From Cheiracanthium punctorium (lineage: Eukaryota > Arthropoda > Arachnida > Araneae > Cheiracanthiidae): DNA of 64,000 nucleotides. A program made the position numbers and the translations under genes. Positions 1 to 11,470 of the stretch are shown here, piece after piece (within the stretch, counting starts at the first letter, position 1; the number at the start of each line of letters is the position of its first letter). The stretch is taken from positions 992,001 through 1,056,000 of the forward strand of contig JAWZYV010015814.1 of NCBI GenBank assembly GCA_038373885.1, given 5' to 3'. The notes beneath the pieces are model-generated. The model had not been told where the DNA came from. It ran no database searches and saw nothing but the letters and a program-made list of their open reading frames with translations.

Positions 1-74
1 TATTAATATTTTATGTAAACTTAACTCAGTAATATTACGGTTTTGCGATTTCTTGTCAAATTTAAGATACATTA

Positions 75-180
75 AAACGCTGGGTTCAGTCTTGGAAATT
101 TAATTTCGGTGCCAAATCCGGCTATATTTCGCTAAATGTTTCCAAGCTCGGCTATGTTGGCGAGAGTTTGGGTATAGCCA
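75..180 (+). repeat. Decayed fragment of the gypsy-like LTR family (LTR-B)
   Basis: The phrases GGTGCCAAATCCGGCTA, TTTCGCTAAA and TATGTTGGCGAG follow in the same order as the TTGGCGATATTTCGCC segment of the LTR at 31116-32054. No TSD or LTR end is visible, so this is only a fragment, and the match is by eye. Confidence 0.35.
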
Positions 181-300
181 AAACAATAATAATAGTAGTA
201 ATAATAAAGAAGAAAACTTCTCTTTTTTATTGCTAAATTAGTAGCTTGGATTAAAGGGGAAGTTGCCAAATATTCGAAAACAGCATGAAGATGTCATTTT

Positions 301-360
301 TTAACCCTTTAACGCTCAGTGGTCCCGCTCTGGGAACACCCAACTCTGACGTTTTGACTT
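301..360 (+). repeat. Truncated 5' end of the palindromic TTAA MITE
   Basis: It begins with TTAACCCTTTAACGC and continues for about 58 bp like the elements at 461, 13034, 32591 and 47788. It then diverges after GTTTTGACT. The rest of 361-460 matches nothing else in the window. Confidence 0.6.
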
Positions 361-460
361 TTGAATCCAAGTTTACCCTTTTCGCTCTCATCGTTAAAAA
401 GACCCAGAACTCGAGAAGACTCTCCCTTCTCTGACCGATGTTGCTCCCCAGAATGGTTCT

Positions 461-981
461 TTAACCCTTTAAGGCGCAGTGTTCCCGCTCTGGCAACACC
501 CAACTCTGACGTTTTGACTGTTGCCAGTCACGAAGAATAGATTCGATTTCTATAAAAATAGTTGCGGATGACATAGCTCCACCAGAATCCTTTACTTTTT
601 AGCACGTCATTTCCTGTAAAAAAAAAAAAATGGTCACTTATTTTTAACAGCACTGACATCTGCTGAAAAATGGAAGAATGCGAAGAACAGCTGGATAGAT
701 TGCCCAATGCTGAAAATCGGGCAGCCGTCGCCATCGCGCGACTTAACTACCAGCAAGAGGGCGGACGATGGAAACGTTCATCGCGTGCCACAGATCTAGA
801 GACCCTTTTTTGACGCAGCCGGCTGTGCCGCACAGTCAGCTGTTGTCAAGAAACGGTCTCTAGATCTGTGGCACGCGATGAACGTTTCGATCGTCCGCCA
901 TCTTGCTGGTAGTTAAGTCGAGCGATGGCAACGGCTGCCCGTTTTTCAGCATTGGGAAAGGGTTGCGCCTCAAAGGGTTAA
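461..981 (+). mobile_element. Palindromic piggyBac-like MITE, most complete copy
   Basis: TTAA lies at both borders (461-464 and 978-981). The left end reads CCCTTTAAGGCGCAG; the right end, read inward, reads CCCTTTGAGGCGCAACC. TTAA target sites with CCCTTT-type ends fit piggyBac-superfamily non-autonomous elements. Internally, arms of about 102 bp (703-804 and 855-955) are inverted copies with a few mismatches, around a centre related to the GACGCAGC-type hairpin of the copies at 13034 and 32591. No coding capacity was seen. Confidence 0.85.
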
Positions 982-1553
982 AAAGTCAAAATTTCCAAAC
1001 ATTTTGATATAATTCCGTTTATGTTAGAGAAAGTACTGACAATAATTTACGGTCACCAAAACATTGTGACGAGGAAAGATGGATGTTACATAATTATTCC
1101 TGGAAAAAGTGAGTCAGCATATGACATGCAGAAGTCATGAAGTGTCGAATGACGATAGAATAACAACGGCTTTTGTATGTCATTATCAAAGTCAGGGTCA
1201 CAAATGACTTTTTTCTGAGCATAAATCTTTCCAAGCTGGTTGAAAAAACTTTTAAAATAGCTTGGAGAATATCTGTTACTAAAGCCAGTGACTAAGTCAA
1301 GGGGTCCCCGCCCCCCTTACACACACACACACACACACCCTTTTGAACACATTTGCACCTAAAATATCTGTTTTGTTTCACCAGACAGCTCGCTTATGAT
1401 TATTCTGCGACAAGATTTTGTAAAAATACTAAACAGATATGAAAAATTGCGAATGAATATGTTAATTAACAGTCTGAGCATTTCAGGAAAGCATGAAGAA
1501 TAAATGTCTAAGCTCCTATGAGTTGTTTTCCTCAAAATTCATACATATGTTAT
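982..1553. other. Unannotated stretch with an (AC)n run
   Basis: I see no gene or recognised repeat. A short (AC)n microsatellite lies at 1320-1338, just after a C-rich run. Confidence 0.5.
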
Positions 1554-1561
1554 TAAGGATC

Positions 1562-1742
1562 CAGGGCCCTATCCAGAAAAAAATTTCGTGGAGGGTCCAA
1601 AAATTTCGGAGGGGGGCCAAAGTGAAAAAGACTGGATTTTTTACAAAAAGACTTCATCTTTATTATTTTGTTGGCAAATTTTTATTTTTTTTTTTTGGGG
1701 GGGGGGCGGACCACCTGGTCCACCCCCGTGGGTACGGGCTTG
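1562..1742. mobile_element. hAT MITE, CAGGGGCGTA-like ends, exact TSD
   Basis: An exact 8-bp duplication TAAGGATC flanks it (1554-1561 and 1743-1750). The left end CAGGGCCCTATCCAG and the inverted right end CAAGCCCGTACCCACGG are variants of the CAGGGGCGTAGCCAG termini seen at 12730, 34124 and 38491. G- and C-rich runs sit just inside the ends, as in those copies. It is non-coding. Confidence 0.8.
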
Positions 1743-1750
1743 TAAGGATC

Positions 1751-2045
1751 ACAAAGTACTGATCTCGATAAAATAGTGTCGGTAGCGTTTATATTCTACA
1801 AGATCACGAAAAAGAATTTCAAAAGATTACCGTCTATGGCAGTGTAGAGACATTCATCCTTTTAAAGCACAGTACAATAAGCATGTAAACGTTTATAACT
1901 GTTTACTCCTCAGTAAAAAGATGGAATTTTACAGGGTTTCGCAAAATTAAATTAATAGTAATATACAGCTTTTTAAAGATTATCTCTAAAATTTGGCCGA
2001 AGTGTAAAAATCCTGAAGTTTGGCCTATCCCGAAGCTTTCGATTT
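1751..2045. other. Unannotated AT-rich stretch
   Basis: No gene or recognised repeat is visible. Confidence 0.5.
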
Positions 2046-2135
2046 AACGGTGTGGGGTTTTGTGCGATTTTCTCGACCTGTAACGTGAATACGCGTCAGT
2101 AACCTTAAAAATAACCTGCGCCCCAGGAATATCCT
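2046..2135 (+). repeat. SINE-C core fragment, sense strand
   Basis: It carries TTAACGGTGTGGGGTTTTG, GCGATTTTCTC and TGTAACGTGAATACGCG in the order found in the central domain of the SINE-C copies near 29.9, 46.2 and 54.6 kb, which lie on the other strand. The tRNA-like head and the ends are missing. Confidence 0.6.
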
Positions 2136-3499
2136 CTTAAGTAGATATCAATCTTGCAGTTTTGCCTTAAACACTTAACTACAATCTCTGCAGCTTTAAG
2201 TACAATACATCGCCAAATTAGGTGCAAAAATGTTGCTCTGTTGGAAAGTGTTTTATAATCGATACGTTTGGCATGACTTTCTGGTCAAATTAATAGCTGA
2301 ATTTTCAAAAGGCAGCATCGAAGCAAAATTTTCAAGTTGATCCATTCCTGACGTTAAGATTTGCATCGAAACAGTTAACTTTAACTGAAAAAGAACAAAC
2401 TTAACCTTTCTTTCTAGAATTTTGTAGTAGTTTGTTTCTTGAGATTATTACTACTGAATTTGCTGCTAACGGATAAAAAGTTTTAGGTGCCAGATTCCTG
2501 CGGAAAAAAAAAAAAAAGATTTCAGTCAAAGGAAAAAAAACAAAAAACGCGAGGTTCCTAGTCTTTGATTTCCTATAGACGACATTTTGAACTGCAGAGA
2601 GAATAACCATCCTTGAGACTTTTTCTTTGCACCGAAATATTACGACGGCCTTAAAATGAGAACGTGCAGAATTATATTCCCAGTGGCGTAAGTTTTGCGT
2701 CGTAGCCTGCAACCATAACTGTATTTTTATTGCATATTTAACATCTTTACGCCTGACAAAAATCTGGCATCTCAAATTAAACGGAAATCTCATAATTGTT
2801 TTTTTTTAAACCTATTACAGTTAAAACCGACGAATAGAAAGCATATTTTCAAATTCTTTTTCAAACTCAACCTAATTACCTATTTACCTACTCAGGCCTA
2901 ATTCTCAATGTTTCAGCAGTAAAAAGTTACTATCCCCATAAACGGAGACTGTCAAGACCCCTTTAAATTTAGCTATTTGAATTTCGAAAAAAAAATTCAA
3001 TTTCGGAAGTTTCAATAATATTTAAATACTCTTAGTAACGACAACTAACGATACATTGACGGCAAACAAAATTAAAATCTGTGCATCAGCGTATAGGAAT
3101 TCCACATTCACATGCGTTAAAATCATGTATACAAAATTAAAGTACCGATGCATATGTACTTCCATTCAGAACGACAAAATGTCTTAAAAGAATCGTTTTA
3201 ACAGTTAAAAGAAAAATATATGGACTTTGGAACGAAGCGGTTGAACTCGTGGCATAGAAATAAAGTAAATCATACCCACGATATCTAACTTTCTTACCCT
3301 AGGGAATATTGGAATATCTTTCTGGAGGTGAAAATTACAAAAATTCCATAAAAATGAGGAAAATATTTTATATTTAGATGTTTTAAATTAGCATTTTTTT
3401 TTTCTGTATTTCTTTAGGTATTTATCATAAAATTTTCAAGTCGACTCAATGTGGATCTGTATAGCAAGCAAAAACAAAAGAGCCCTCAACAGAGATTAC
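2136..3499. other. Unannotated AT-rich stretch
   Basis: It has poly-A runs near 2503 and 2990. A 130-codon open frame on the minus strand (2401-2793) crosses a homopolymer and has no recognisable domain. I see no gene. Confidence 0.5.
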
Positions 3500-3945
3500 C
3501 ACTTTTATTCATAAGAAAATGAAAATAAACATTATACCCAAGCGCAGAACGGGTACTGAGCGAGTAAAAATAAAGAACAGAAGAGACGACAGTCGTATCA
3601 GGAGGATTACATCCCTGATCTTGGAGTACACAAACTAAACTCCCTTTCTCCACTCTACCTATCAGACCACCGGCGTGTCTGTGGGCGTGAAGGGCAAAGA
3701 ATGCTTCATTAATTAAGAGGGGACCTGGACACGCGCCGTCGGACCCAATGCGCTGACGTCACGGGGTCTTCTCGGCATTCCGAAAGTGACGGAGCGTGAA
3801 ACAATGGAATTAAAGGATTGTTAACTCCCTCCCAATATGCGAGACACAGCGAGGAATGAGGAAAGAAGACAATAGGTTCGGAGGTGGGTATTCGAACGAA
3901 AACATCAGGAGCTGGTAGCGCGGAGGGAATTTTCAGCAAAAAATG
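3500..3945 (-). other. CpG-rich block, possibly an antisense LTR or promoter
   Basis: Base composition shifts to markedly more GC and CpG than the flanks (e.g. CACGCGCCGTCGGACCC, GCTGACGTCACGGGG with a full CRE-like TGACGTCA). On the minus strand the block ends with ATGAATAAAAG, a polyadenylation-type hexamer. That arrangement would fit an LTR or a promoter. No LTR ends, TSD or protein domain were found. Confidence 0.3.
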
Positions 3946-4103
3946 TAAGAGGCATACCTTTAAAATCTCAGTTGCGATAAAACTTTTACAGTTTGATGCA
4001 CAGACGTTTGAAAAGTGCTAGCTAAGTCTGCGCAGATCAAATTTTTCAGAGCTAGACTAAAATATTCAACTTTATCCACTACAACTTAATCTCCAAAAAT
4101 TTC

Positions 4104-4137
<34 letters not shown>

Positions 4138-6404
4138 GAAAAAAAGTAATCTAAAAAATAATTCGAGATACAGGAAAAAAAAAGTCAATTATAAAGTTGC
4201 TCAGAATCATCGATTTATCAGGAAACAACACCTTAATTTGCACATAATGCTCATCAATTCGCACAACAATGCTACGGATGGAAGGCATAAAACGTATTTT
4301 TTTCGCATTTGTTTTGTCGAATTTTTCAAAACTGCACAAACTCAACATTAATTTCATTTATCCTTCATGCTAAAAGTGTTTACCGTCAGAATGAATGCAT
4401 ACCTGGTGGCTGATCTGCAATTTCAGATAGAAGTTCTGCAATGGTGTTGTACAGGTGACACGCTGGCAAAAGTACCAGTAATACGTTTTTACGCCTTGTA
4501 TTTTACAGCTCCAATCTTTAACATTAATGTGCTCAAATGTCTTTCATGCATCATCGGTGATGCTGAACAAGTTTGTAATTCACTTTTTTCCCCGTATCTC
4601 GTACCGTTTTTGAGACAAGAACGCTAAGACTACATTTAGCCCCCAGATGTCGCTGTAAGTGGGTTTCCTAATAGCACATGGCAACTTTACTATACCTAGA
4701 CCCCACTTTTAAGAATATAGTTCTTACCGTTTGGAAATTATTCGGGTGATAACGGACTGCTTAAAAAAAAAAAAAAAAAACTGTGGAAACTTATAGTTGC
4801 TAACCCAGTATCCCAGCCATTGGCTTCTGCTGCTGGGAGCAAAGTAAAAATCATAAAACACATCTTGTTACAATCCATATTTATAAACCGCTAGATATCT
4901 AGAACCAAGAACAGGCAAAATAACATTTTCATAGGTTTTCTTCAAAATATTTAATGGATTACCTTAGACCATGTTTAAAGAAAAGTCATAATAAACGCTG
5001 GGTGGCAAAGGGGAACATCAAACAAAAGTCAATGATTATTACAACGTAAAATAATGTGTAAAAGCGCAAAAATAAATAGAAAATCACTTATGTGAAATTG
5101 ATTATGTGAATTGGCACAAAATAATCGACCAATTACTGATAACTGAATAAAAATTACCTTCTAATTTGAGGAGTCTTGATTTTATATTAATCCACTATAT
5201 TTTTGAGCATAGGTAACTTGACTTGAATTCTGCAATAAAAACACAAAATAATTAGTTACTTCTTTATTCGACCAAAGTTAATACTTATGTTAATTATATC
5301 TTGAACATTTTTTATAATAGCGCACTTCACATAAGAGCAGTTATGCTTCCTCATAAAATAATTAGTTTTAGGAGACCTCACATGCCTCTCAAAATAATAA
5401 CGACAGAAAATGTATGATAAACTGTATGCAATAAAAGAGATTTTTTCTTCTTCATATTTCGTGCTATATAGTATATCATTCTTCAAGTTAACAAAAAATA
5501 AATGAAATACTCATTATGTTCATTATGCTTTTTATTTATTCATTTACTTCTCTAGTTTATTAATCATGTTGTTCCCTTCACCTGATAGTTTCGTGGAGAG
5601 ATAATTCTGTTCTCTAATTAATTACGTTAGATTAAACTACGAAATCCTTAAAACCTCAGAAACACTACCACACTACCCTTTCATTCAGATTTATCCAGAT
5701 TTTAACATAAACAAATTGCAGTTATCTTGAAAGGATTGCTTATCGATGTGTGAATGAACTATGAAGAGCTCGCGATTTCGCAATTTAAAAAAAAACTGAA
5801 TATTAATTTGCCTGAGAAAGCAAAAGGCACGCTTAGAGCAGTTTTTAAAGGGTTTTTCTTTTATTGTGCATGAAAAAAATAAATGAATGAGTATCGGTGA
5901 GCTTATTTGCTGATACACAACACATTTCCGATAGAAAAACAAACAATGAAAATAGAAAGTAGGTCGCGATTTCAGATTTAAAAGAACTGTACCAAGGGCG
6001 TCCATTCATAAGGAACGAAAAGATAGTAATCACAGATGGTTAGACGGTGAAGTATTCCTAGTTAGATGATGTTTCTCGTGAAAAAAAAAAGAGAGAGAGA
6101 GAGAGAAAAGTAATGATAATGATAATTTTTATAATAGAGCTATACTGATATGTTTGTTTTATTCTAATATTTTATGTATCCTCCGAAGTTTTAACATTCA
6201 TTGCTATTATTTTAGCATGGTTGACAGCGAGAAATCGTCTCCTTCTTTTTTTTTTTTTTTTTTTTTTTTGAATCACACACGGGTACCAGGCCAAAAATGT
6301 GGACCGTAACGAAAAGGTCTACATCGTCTTAATTTCAGCCTTAGAAATAGAAACATAAATCCAGTGTCATTATTTTGCTTTTAAAGTCAGTTCGCTGTTA
6401 TGAC
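3946..6404. other. Long AT-rich stretch with homopolymers
   Basis: Poly-A runs lie near 4109-4134 and 4764-4780, a short (GA)n near 6092-6105 and poly-T near 6247-6269. The open frames at 4151-4357, 4367-4627, 5256-5486 and 5691-6033 have no recognisable domain. I see no gene. Confidence 0.5.
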
Positions 6405-6870
6405 CTTGAATTTGAGTCGGGGGTCGGTCGGGGTGTGATGGGTTTGCACTGCGCAGATTGACCGAAGTCGGCGCTCTCTCTCCTGTCTATTCAGTGTAAC
6501 TCAAGACTCAGACGTGATAACGCAGTGATTAGTGCGTTTACAGAGTTTATTTAGACCGATCGATTCAAATAAAAATAAGCTTAATTTGGAAATATTTATG
6601 GGTAAAAATAACCAGGAAGTGTATAAAAATTCAAGATGTCAGCCTCAGCCCGTGCTAGAGCCAGCCGGAAATATAACTCACGGCTATCGTAGGAAAAAAA
6701 AAGGGGGGGGGTTACGGACCACGCACTAGTACCCTAATGTCCGGCGCCGAGCGAGCCAGGCGAATTCGGGAGTGTCTCAAAGCTGCAATGGCTCGCTTAG
6801 TAAACGAGGCCGACTCCGCGAGCACCTGTATCGCTGCTGTACCTGTACCAATGTACAAAACGAGTGATTA
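6405..6870. other. CpG-rich block, promoter-like composition
   Basis: GC and CpG are raised compared with the flanks (e.g. GAGTCGGGGGTCGGTCGGGG, GTCCGGCGCCGAGCGAGCC). It is split by an A/G homopolymer at 6692-6710. It holds short open frames with no recognisable domain. It could be a promoter/5'UTR or the remnant of a retroelement 5' region; nothing decides between them. Confidence 0.25.
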
Positions 6871-7611
6871 TATCCCCCATGCATTCTTGATTCTTCTTCA
6901 AGCATATTAACATAAAGGGACTTTTCATTAAGTAATTTTAACAATTTAACAAGTGTAATTTTAACAAAGTATTTATATTAATTTTAAGAAAATAAATATA
7001 GCATAGATTTGTAAGCATGTATAGTAAATAAATAAATAAATAAATAAACTTTCTTGAAATACATAATTTAAAAATTTACTAAAAGAAATTACTATTTTAT
7101 TTTTAAAAAAGTTTTGACACAAACACCAGCTTTAATGTCAGGACATTTCTTTAAAGTTGTTGTTCTGAGCGTGTATACTTTAATACAATTTGACAAAACA
7201 ACAAGTTTATAAATCTGAATAAAATTGTACAAATAAATACATAGTGAAAGCATTTCATTAATATTTAATTTACAAACATCAAGAACGGAAAACTCCGAAG
7301 AGAGACTGCACGTCTTTCCATTAACCACCTTACGCTTGGATTATTTGAAAAGTCTTAAGAGTTTAGGATTTTATATAACTGCAAAGAATGGGTGTCCGTC
7401 AAGATTATGTACGGCCTGTGCGTTCTCATTTGCTAAGAATAGAATGACAGCGGGCTTGTGACACTTTGAAGACTCCACAGAAAGGTACTTTTGAAAGACG
7501 TCGAATAGTGCAGGGCGGCAGGAGATAACACTATTAACTCAAGCTTAATTTCAAAAAGGAAGGACATAAACACCGAGAATTTTTACAGCTAGTCTTCTGT
7601 ACATCAGTCAG
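6871..7611. other. AT-rich stretch with (AAAT)n
   Basis: An (AAAT)n microsatellite lies near 7025-7048. No gene or recognised element is visible. Confidence 0.5.
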
Positions 7612-7912
7612 TTAACCCTTTGAATCGCAATCATTTTCACGTCAATGTAGAAACACCAACTGGATAGACTGTCCCACGCCGAAAAATTGCAGCCGTTGCC
7701 ATCGATTCATATAACTACCAACAACATGGTGGTCCGCAGCTGGTTGTGTCAGAAAACTTCTTTATTTCTGGGCGATTCGATCGACCGCCATGTTGCTGCT
7801 CGTTAAATGAGTTGATGGCAACAGCTGCATTTTTTCAGCGTTGAGACGTTTAACCCTATGTTTTTCTGAGACTACCAGTGAAAGCGCTGAAATGAGGGTG
7901 TCAAAGTGTTAA
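7612..7912 (+). mobile_element. Diverged palindromic TTAA MITE
   Basis: TTAA lies at 7612 and 7909. The ends are CCCTTTGAATCGC (left) and, inverted, CACTTTGACACCC (right). The interior keeps diverged inverted arms related to the element at 461 (GGATAGACTGTCCCACGC, GCAGCCGTTGCCATCGA and, inverted, GATGGCAACAGCTGC). It is an old member of the family. Confidence 0.65.
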
Positions 7913-7929
7913 GAAAACACGGTTAAAAG

Positions 7930-8299
7930 CAGGCCCGAACTGGCCAGGTCGGCTGTTCGACTATTGCCGAGCGGCCCCCGGGTCAAGGGGGCCTCGGAGA
8001 AGCCGCTAAAATTGATATACTACTTTATAATTAGAGTAATTTAATATATATATATATATAGCAGAATGATTGGAGTGTTTATTTCCCAGTAATCTTACGT
8101 CTTTACGCAGCAGCGTAGCGGAGGACCCCAGGAACCCCGCGGCGCGAGGAGGCCCCCCCGAAGAGTCAGGGGCCCCAAAAGCTCTAAAGTAGTTCAATGT
8201 GGCTTTTAGGCACGTAAGACTAAATTCCAAATATTACATATTCTAATATTCTATTCCCTCTAAATTGCCGATGGCCCTCGAAGGAGCCAGTCCGAACTG
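7930..8299. mobile_element. hAT-like non-autonomous element
   Basis: The left end is CAGGCCCGAACTGGCC; the inverted right end is CAGTTCGGACTGGCTCC. The flanks GTTAAAAG and GTCTAAAG match at 6 of 8 bases, consistent with an eroded hAT 8-bp TSD. Internal GGCCCCC-rich segments and a short (TA)n near 8041-8060 are present. It is non-coding. Confidence 0.6.
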
Positions 8300-8307
8300 G
8301 TCTAAAG

Positions 8308-8735
8308 AACTGTAATTCAACACTCTAGAAAATTTATCTTAGCCGTTGTTACTGAGTTACATTAAAGGAAATTTAAATGAAAGAAAATTTGCAAGTATTG
8401 TCTGTTTACAGAACGCACAAATGAAATTCAGGAAAAAAAAAATCTGAAATTCCTAAAAATTAACAACGCACGTTAATTTTGTTCACGCACGTTGACAACG
8501 CACATCAACGCACGTTAATTCTTAAAACGTTAATTTGCAAAAATTTAAGTCTTAAGAATCTTAAATGTCTACTGTGTTGGGAAGTGAATCATAATCATTG
8601 CGTGGGCCTTATAGGTCTTTTTTGCTTCATTATTTTAAAAAATCTGGAGTGACTCCACTCGACTTTCCGAACACTTACGATTAAGATCATTACCAAGCAT
8701 TTAAATAAATTTTAATCGATGAATAATTCAAATAT
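8308..8735. other. AT-rich stretch with short CGCACGTTAATT repeats
   Basis: The words ACGCACGTTAATT, ACGCACGTTGAC and ACGCACATC recur between 8465 and 8525. Nothing else is recognised. Confidence 0.5.
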
Positions 8736-8737
8736 AT

Positions 8738-9300
8738 ATACCAAAATGAAGCTCAATCGAATGTATCGTTTAAACGCTAGCGCACTTTCAAGAATTTCTC
8801 CCCATAGGCTATAATGTAAAAGGAATTTTTGGCGTAGCCCTGTAGAAAAACTATAAGCCCTATACACATCAAAATCGATACCGGTCTTACGATGTTTGTT
8901 TATAACATGTACACCCAATTTGAGCTCAATCGAATGTACCGTTTAAACGCTAGCGCACTTTCCAGAATTTTCCCCCATAGGCCATAATGGAAAAGAAATC
9001 TTTGTCGTAGCCCTGTAGAAAAACTATAAGTCTTATACACACCGAAATCAACACAGGTCTTGCGACGGTGGTTTATAACATCTATACCTAATTTGAGCTC
9101 AATCTAATGTACCATTTAAACGCTAGCGCAATTTCAAGAATTTTCCCCCATAGGCCATAATGTAAAAGAAATCTTTGTCGTAGCCCTGTAGAAAAACTAT
9201 AAGTCCTATACACACAAAAATCAATACCGGTCTTGCGACGGTGGTTTATGACATATATACCCAATTTGAGCTCAATCGCATGCCCCGTTCAGGAGCTATC
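8738..9300. repeat. 173-bp tandem array, about 3.2 units
   Basis: GCTCAAT occurs at 8751, 8924, 9097 and 9270, an exact 173-bp spacing. Each unit also holds GTTTAAACGCTAGCGCA, CCCATAGGC, GTAGCCCTGTAGAAAAACTA and a CGATACCGGTCTTGCGA-like segment. Units differ by scattered substitutions. Antisense frames across it are repeat shadows. Confidence 0.9.
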
Positions 9301-9310
9301 GTGTTCACTC

Positions 9311-9362
9311 ATATACACACAAACACACACACACACACACATACACACATACATACATACAT
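9311..9362. repeat. (CA)n/(TACA)n microsatellite
   Basis: CA dinucleotides grade into CATA/TACATACA repeats directly after the 173-bp array, so the two may have spread together. Confidence 0.9.
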
Positions 9363-10362
9363 CTCGTAAAAATAACATAAATGAATTCAGAAGCTCTCTA
9401 AACGTGTAAACACACCAAAATCTCCAATTCGAATTTTTTCATGATTACAATACTTTCCTTACATGGTACATGTTCGGAAAGTAAAAATGCATCATAATCC
9501 ATCTTTTTCGTTTCGTTCCGTTTTGTTTTGTGTGTGTATGTGTGTAGGTTTGAAGCTGATTACCACTTCAGCGATTGGAAAGAAAAACCCCTTAGCAATA
9601 TCTTTGGTTATATTACTACCACACTGTATGTATAATTTAGAACGAAAAAATGAGGACAGGATTTTAAAGTAGAGTAATAAAACTGCTGAGGCGATGTTAA
9701 CTGCCATTTTCAATACTTTTACTCGAGAAAATATAACGCCTATTGTGACTTTTCCGATGTGGATGTCATTGTGGTTTATGAAATATGGCTTCCGCGAAAG
9801 CAGCTGATTTCGCGTACACCTGCATTCTTCGTTCTATGAAGCAGGGAGTACGCAAAACATGGTGGAATTATTGGATGTGCATCCAGAAAATACGGAGCTT
9901 CTTATAATACTTGATTTGCTGCTACAGAGTGCAATTTTTAATGTAACCCTCATCATTCGAATGACCTATTTATGTAAGAAGTTTTTTAAATGTATACAAT
10001 TTACGCGGCTATATTCCAGTTAAAGGATATTTAGAGATGGGTAAAAAAATCAATAAATTATTTAGTTTATTTTAGTTAGTTATTCTATTAAGGAAAAAAA
10101 TGTAAAAAATAAGGGACTGCTCTAAATTTGTGGAAATTAAAGTCATTTGTGAGATTAGATAGTCGACATATTGTGGACTAATTTCTGTACTGTTTTTGAA
10201 GTGTGGACAAAAGTACAGAGCCCAAATAAGCCAACGTGGGGACAGTGGAAGACATTAGTCATCCGGGACCCATTTCGTGTATACATATTTTGTTTGCAAA
10301 AATTAGAAAGCCTGAAACTACAGGCTTATTTAAGTTCCAGACTTGCTACTCTTGTGGATGCT
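9363..10362. other. Unannotated AT-rich stretch
   Basis: No gene or recognised element is visible. The small open frames at 9463-9672, 9492-9713 and 10171-10365 have no known motif. Confidence 0.5.
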
Positions 10363-10374
10363 TGAAACGTTTTT

Positions 10375-10599
10375 AGTGGCATAGCGCTATGAACTGGGAG
10401 ACGTAAGGTGCCTGGTTCGAAACTAAGTCGCGTACGTCGACCTAACCGTTCGGAGTTTTCCGTGGGTTTCTCCAAAACTTCGTATAAATACGGGTTAGGG
10501 CCCTTTAGAAAGTCCCACATGGAGGGCAATCCCTTCCCCCCAGGCTTAGATCCCAAGCGTAGATAATTGGACGTAACCCGCATTTCCATTTTCATTTTT
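10375..10599 (+). mobile_element. tRNA-derived SINE (SINE-B) with 12-bp TSD
   Basis: The target duplication TGAAACGTTTTT flanks it (10363-10374 and 10600-10611). The head has an A-box-like TGGCATAGCGC and a B-box-like GGTTCGAAACT, as in a tRNA-derived polymerase III promoter. The body carries CTAACCGTTCGGAGTTTTCC, a GTATAAATACGGGTTAGGG-like segment and the tail TAGATAATTGGACGTAA. The other copies near 43.6 and 52.4 kb share this order. Confidence 0.85.
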
Positions 10600-11237
10600 T
10601 GAAACGTTTTTTCAACTGAAAAAGGGTACCGCCGATCATGATTATAGTGTCTAGACCAGGGTTCCCGCTAGAGTGCGAGACCGCGAGAATCTCGCATAAA
10701 TTTCTTAAATCTCGCGCAAAAAATATTACAGCGCGAGGTATTCTCGCACTGCAAAATATTCGCCACCTGCGCGAGATTCTCGCACGCTGTTTGAAAGTTT
10801 AAAAACGCCAGTTTACAAATACAAAAATTTGTTTTTACTCTACTACTGTCGGATAACGAGCATGCCTCGGCCGCAATGAACGTCCCCCCCCCCTTCCTCT
10901 CTTGAGTTTCTGTTCACAGATAACACGGTTAAAACATCGGAATGCAGAGGGGGGAATATTAATTAATGCTATCGGCGCTGAGCTGACGTGTTGATTTTTC
11001 TCATCCTTCTTGCCAGCTGTAAAATGTTTTGTTTTTGTATGTGTGTCTATCGTATATGAGTTTTGAGAGCATCTCATCTGTTTTTTTTTTTATATACCCC
11101 ACGATTCATGGAATTATTGATAACCTCTGGCAGTTTGAAATTTGGGCACCCCCCCTCCCCCCCCCCAAAAAAAAGAAGCTGAAATTTTCCGGTTAAATGC
11201 CGGATAATCTAGCTTATACTGTAGTAAGAATTTGAAC

Positions 11238-11342
11238 TTACCCAGCAAACACACACAGGTTCTCTGAACGTCTATTAACGTTCAGAAACGTCTTCTGAAC
11301 GTTAATAGACGTTCAGAGAACCTGTGTGTGTTTGCTGGGTAA
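11238..11342. repeat. Perfect 105-bp palindrome, 50-bp arms
   Basis: Arms 11238-11287 and 11293-11342 are exact inverse complements around a 5-nt centre. The ends read TTACCCAGCAAACAC, and TCTGAACGT/ACGTTCAGA words recur inside. It lies within the hAT element at 10657-11831. It could be a tiny MITE that inserted there or an internal hairpin of that element. Confidence 0.95.
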
Positions 11343-11420
11343 CTATATCTGTTTAAACTTTGTCAGACATATTTGTATCTTACCAACTTTATAGTATAAT
11401 ATAATTTAATATTTATATAA

Positions 11421-11426
<6 letters not shown>

Positions 11427-11467
<41 letters not shown>
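11427..11467. repeat. (TA)n microsatellite
   Basis: About 20 TA dinucleotides, inside the hAT element. Confidence 0.95.

Positions 11468-11470
<3 letters not shown>

Noticed and set aside
2401..2793. 130-codon minus frame as a possible transposase
   Set aside because: No catalytic or DNA-binding motif, and it crosses A/T homopolymers.
3709..3939. 76-codon minus frame in the CpG-rich block as a coding exon
   Set aside because: No recognised domain and no splice sites; composition alone explains the open frame.
10326..10595. 89-codon minus-strand frame
   Set aside because: Antisense of SINE-B.
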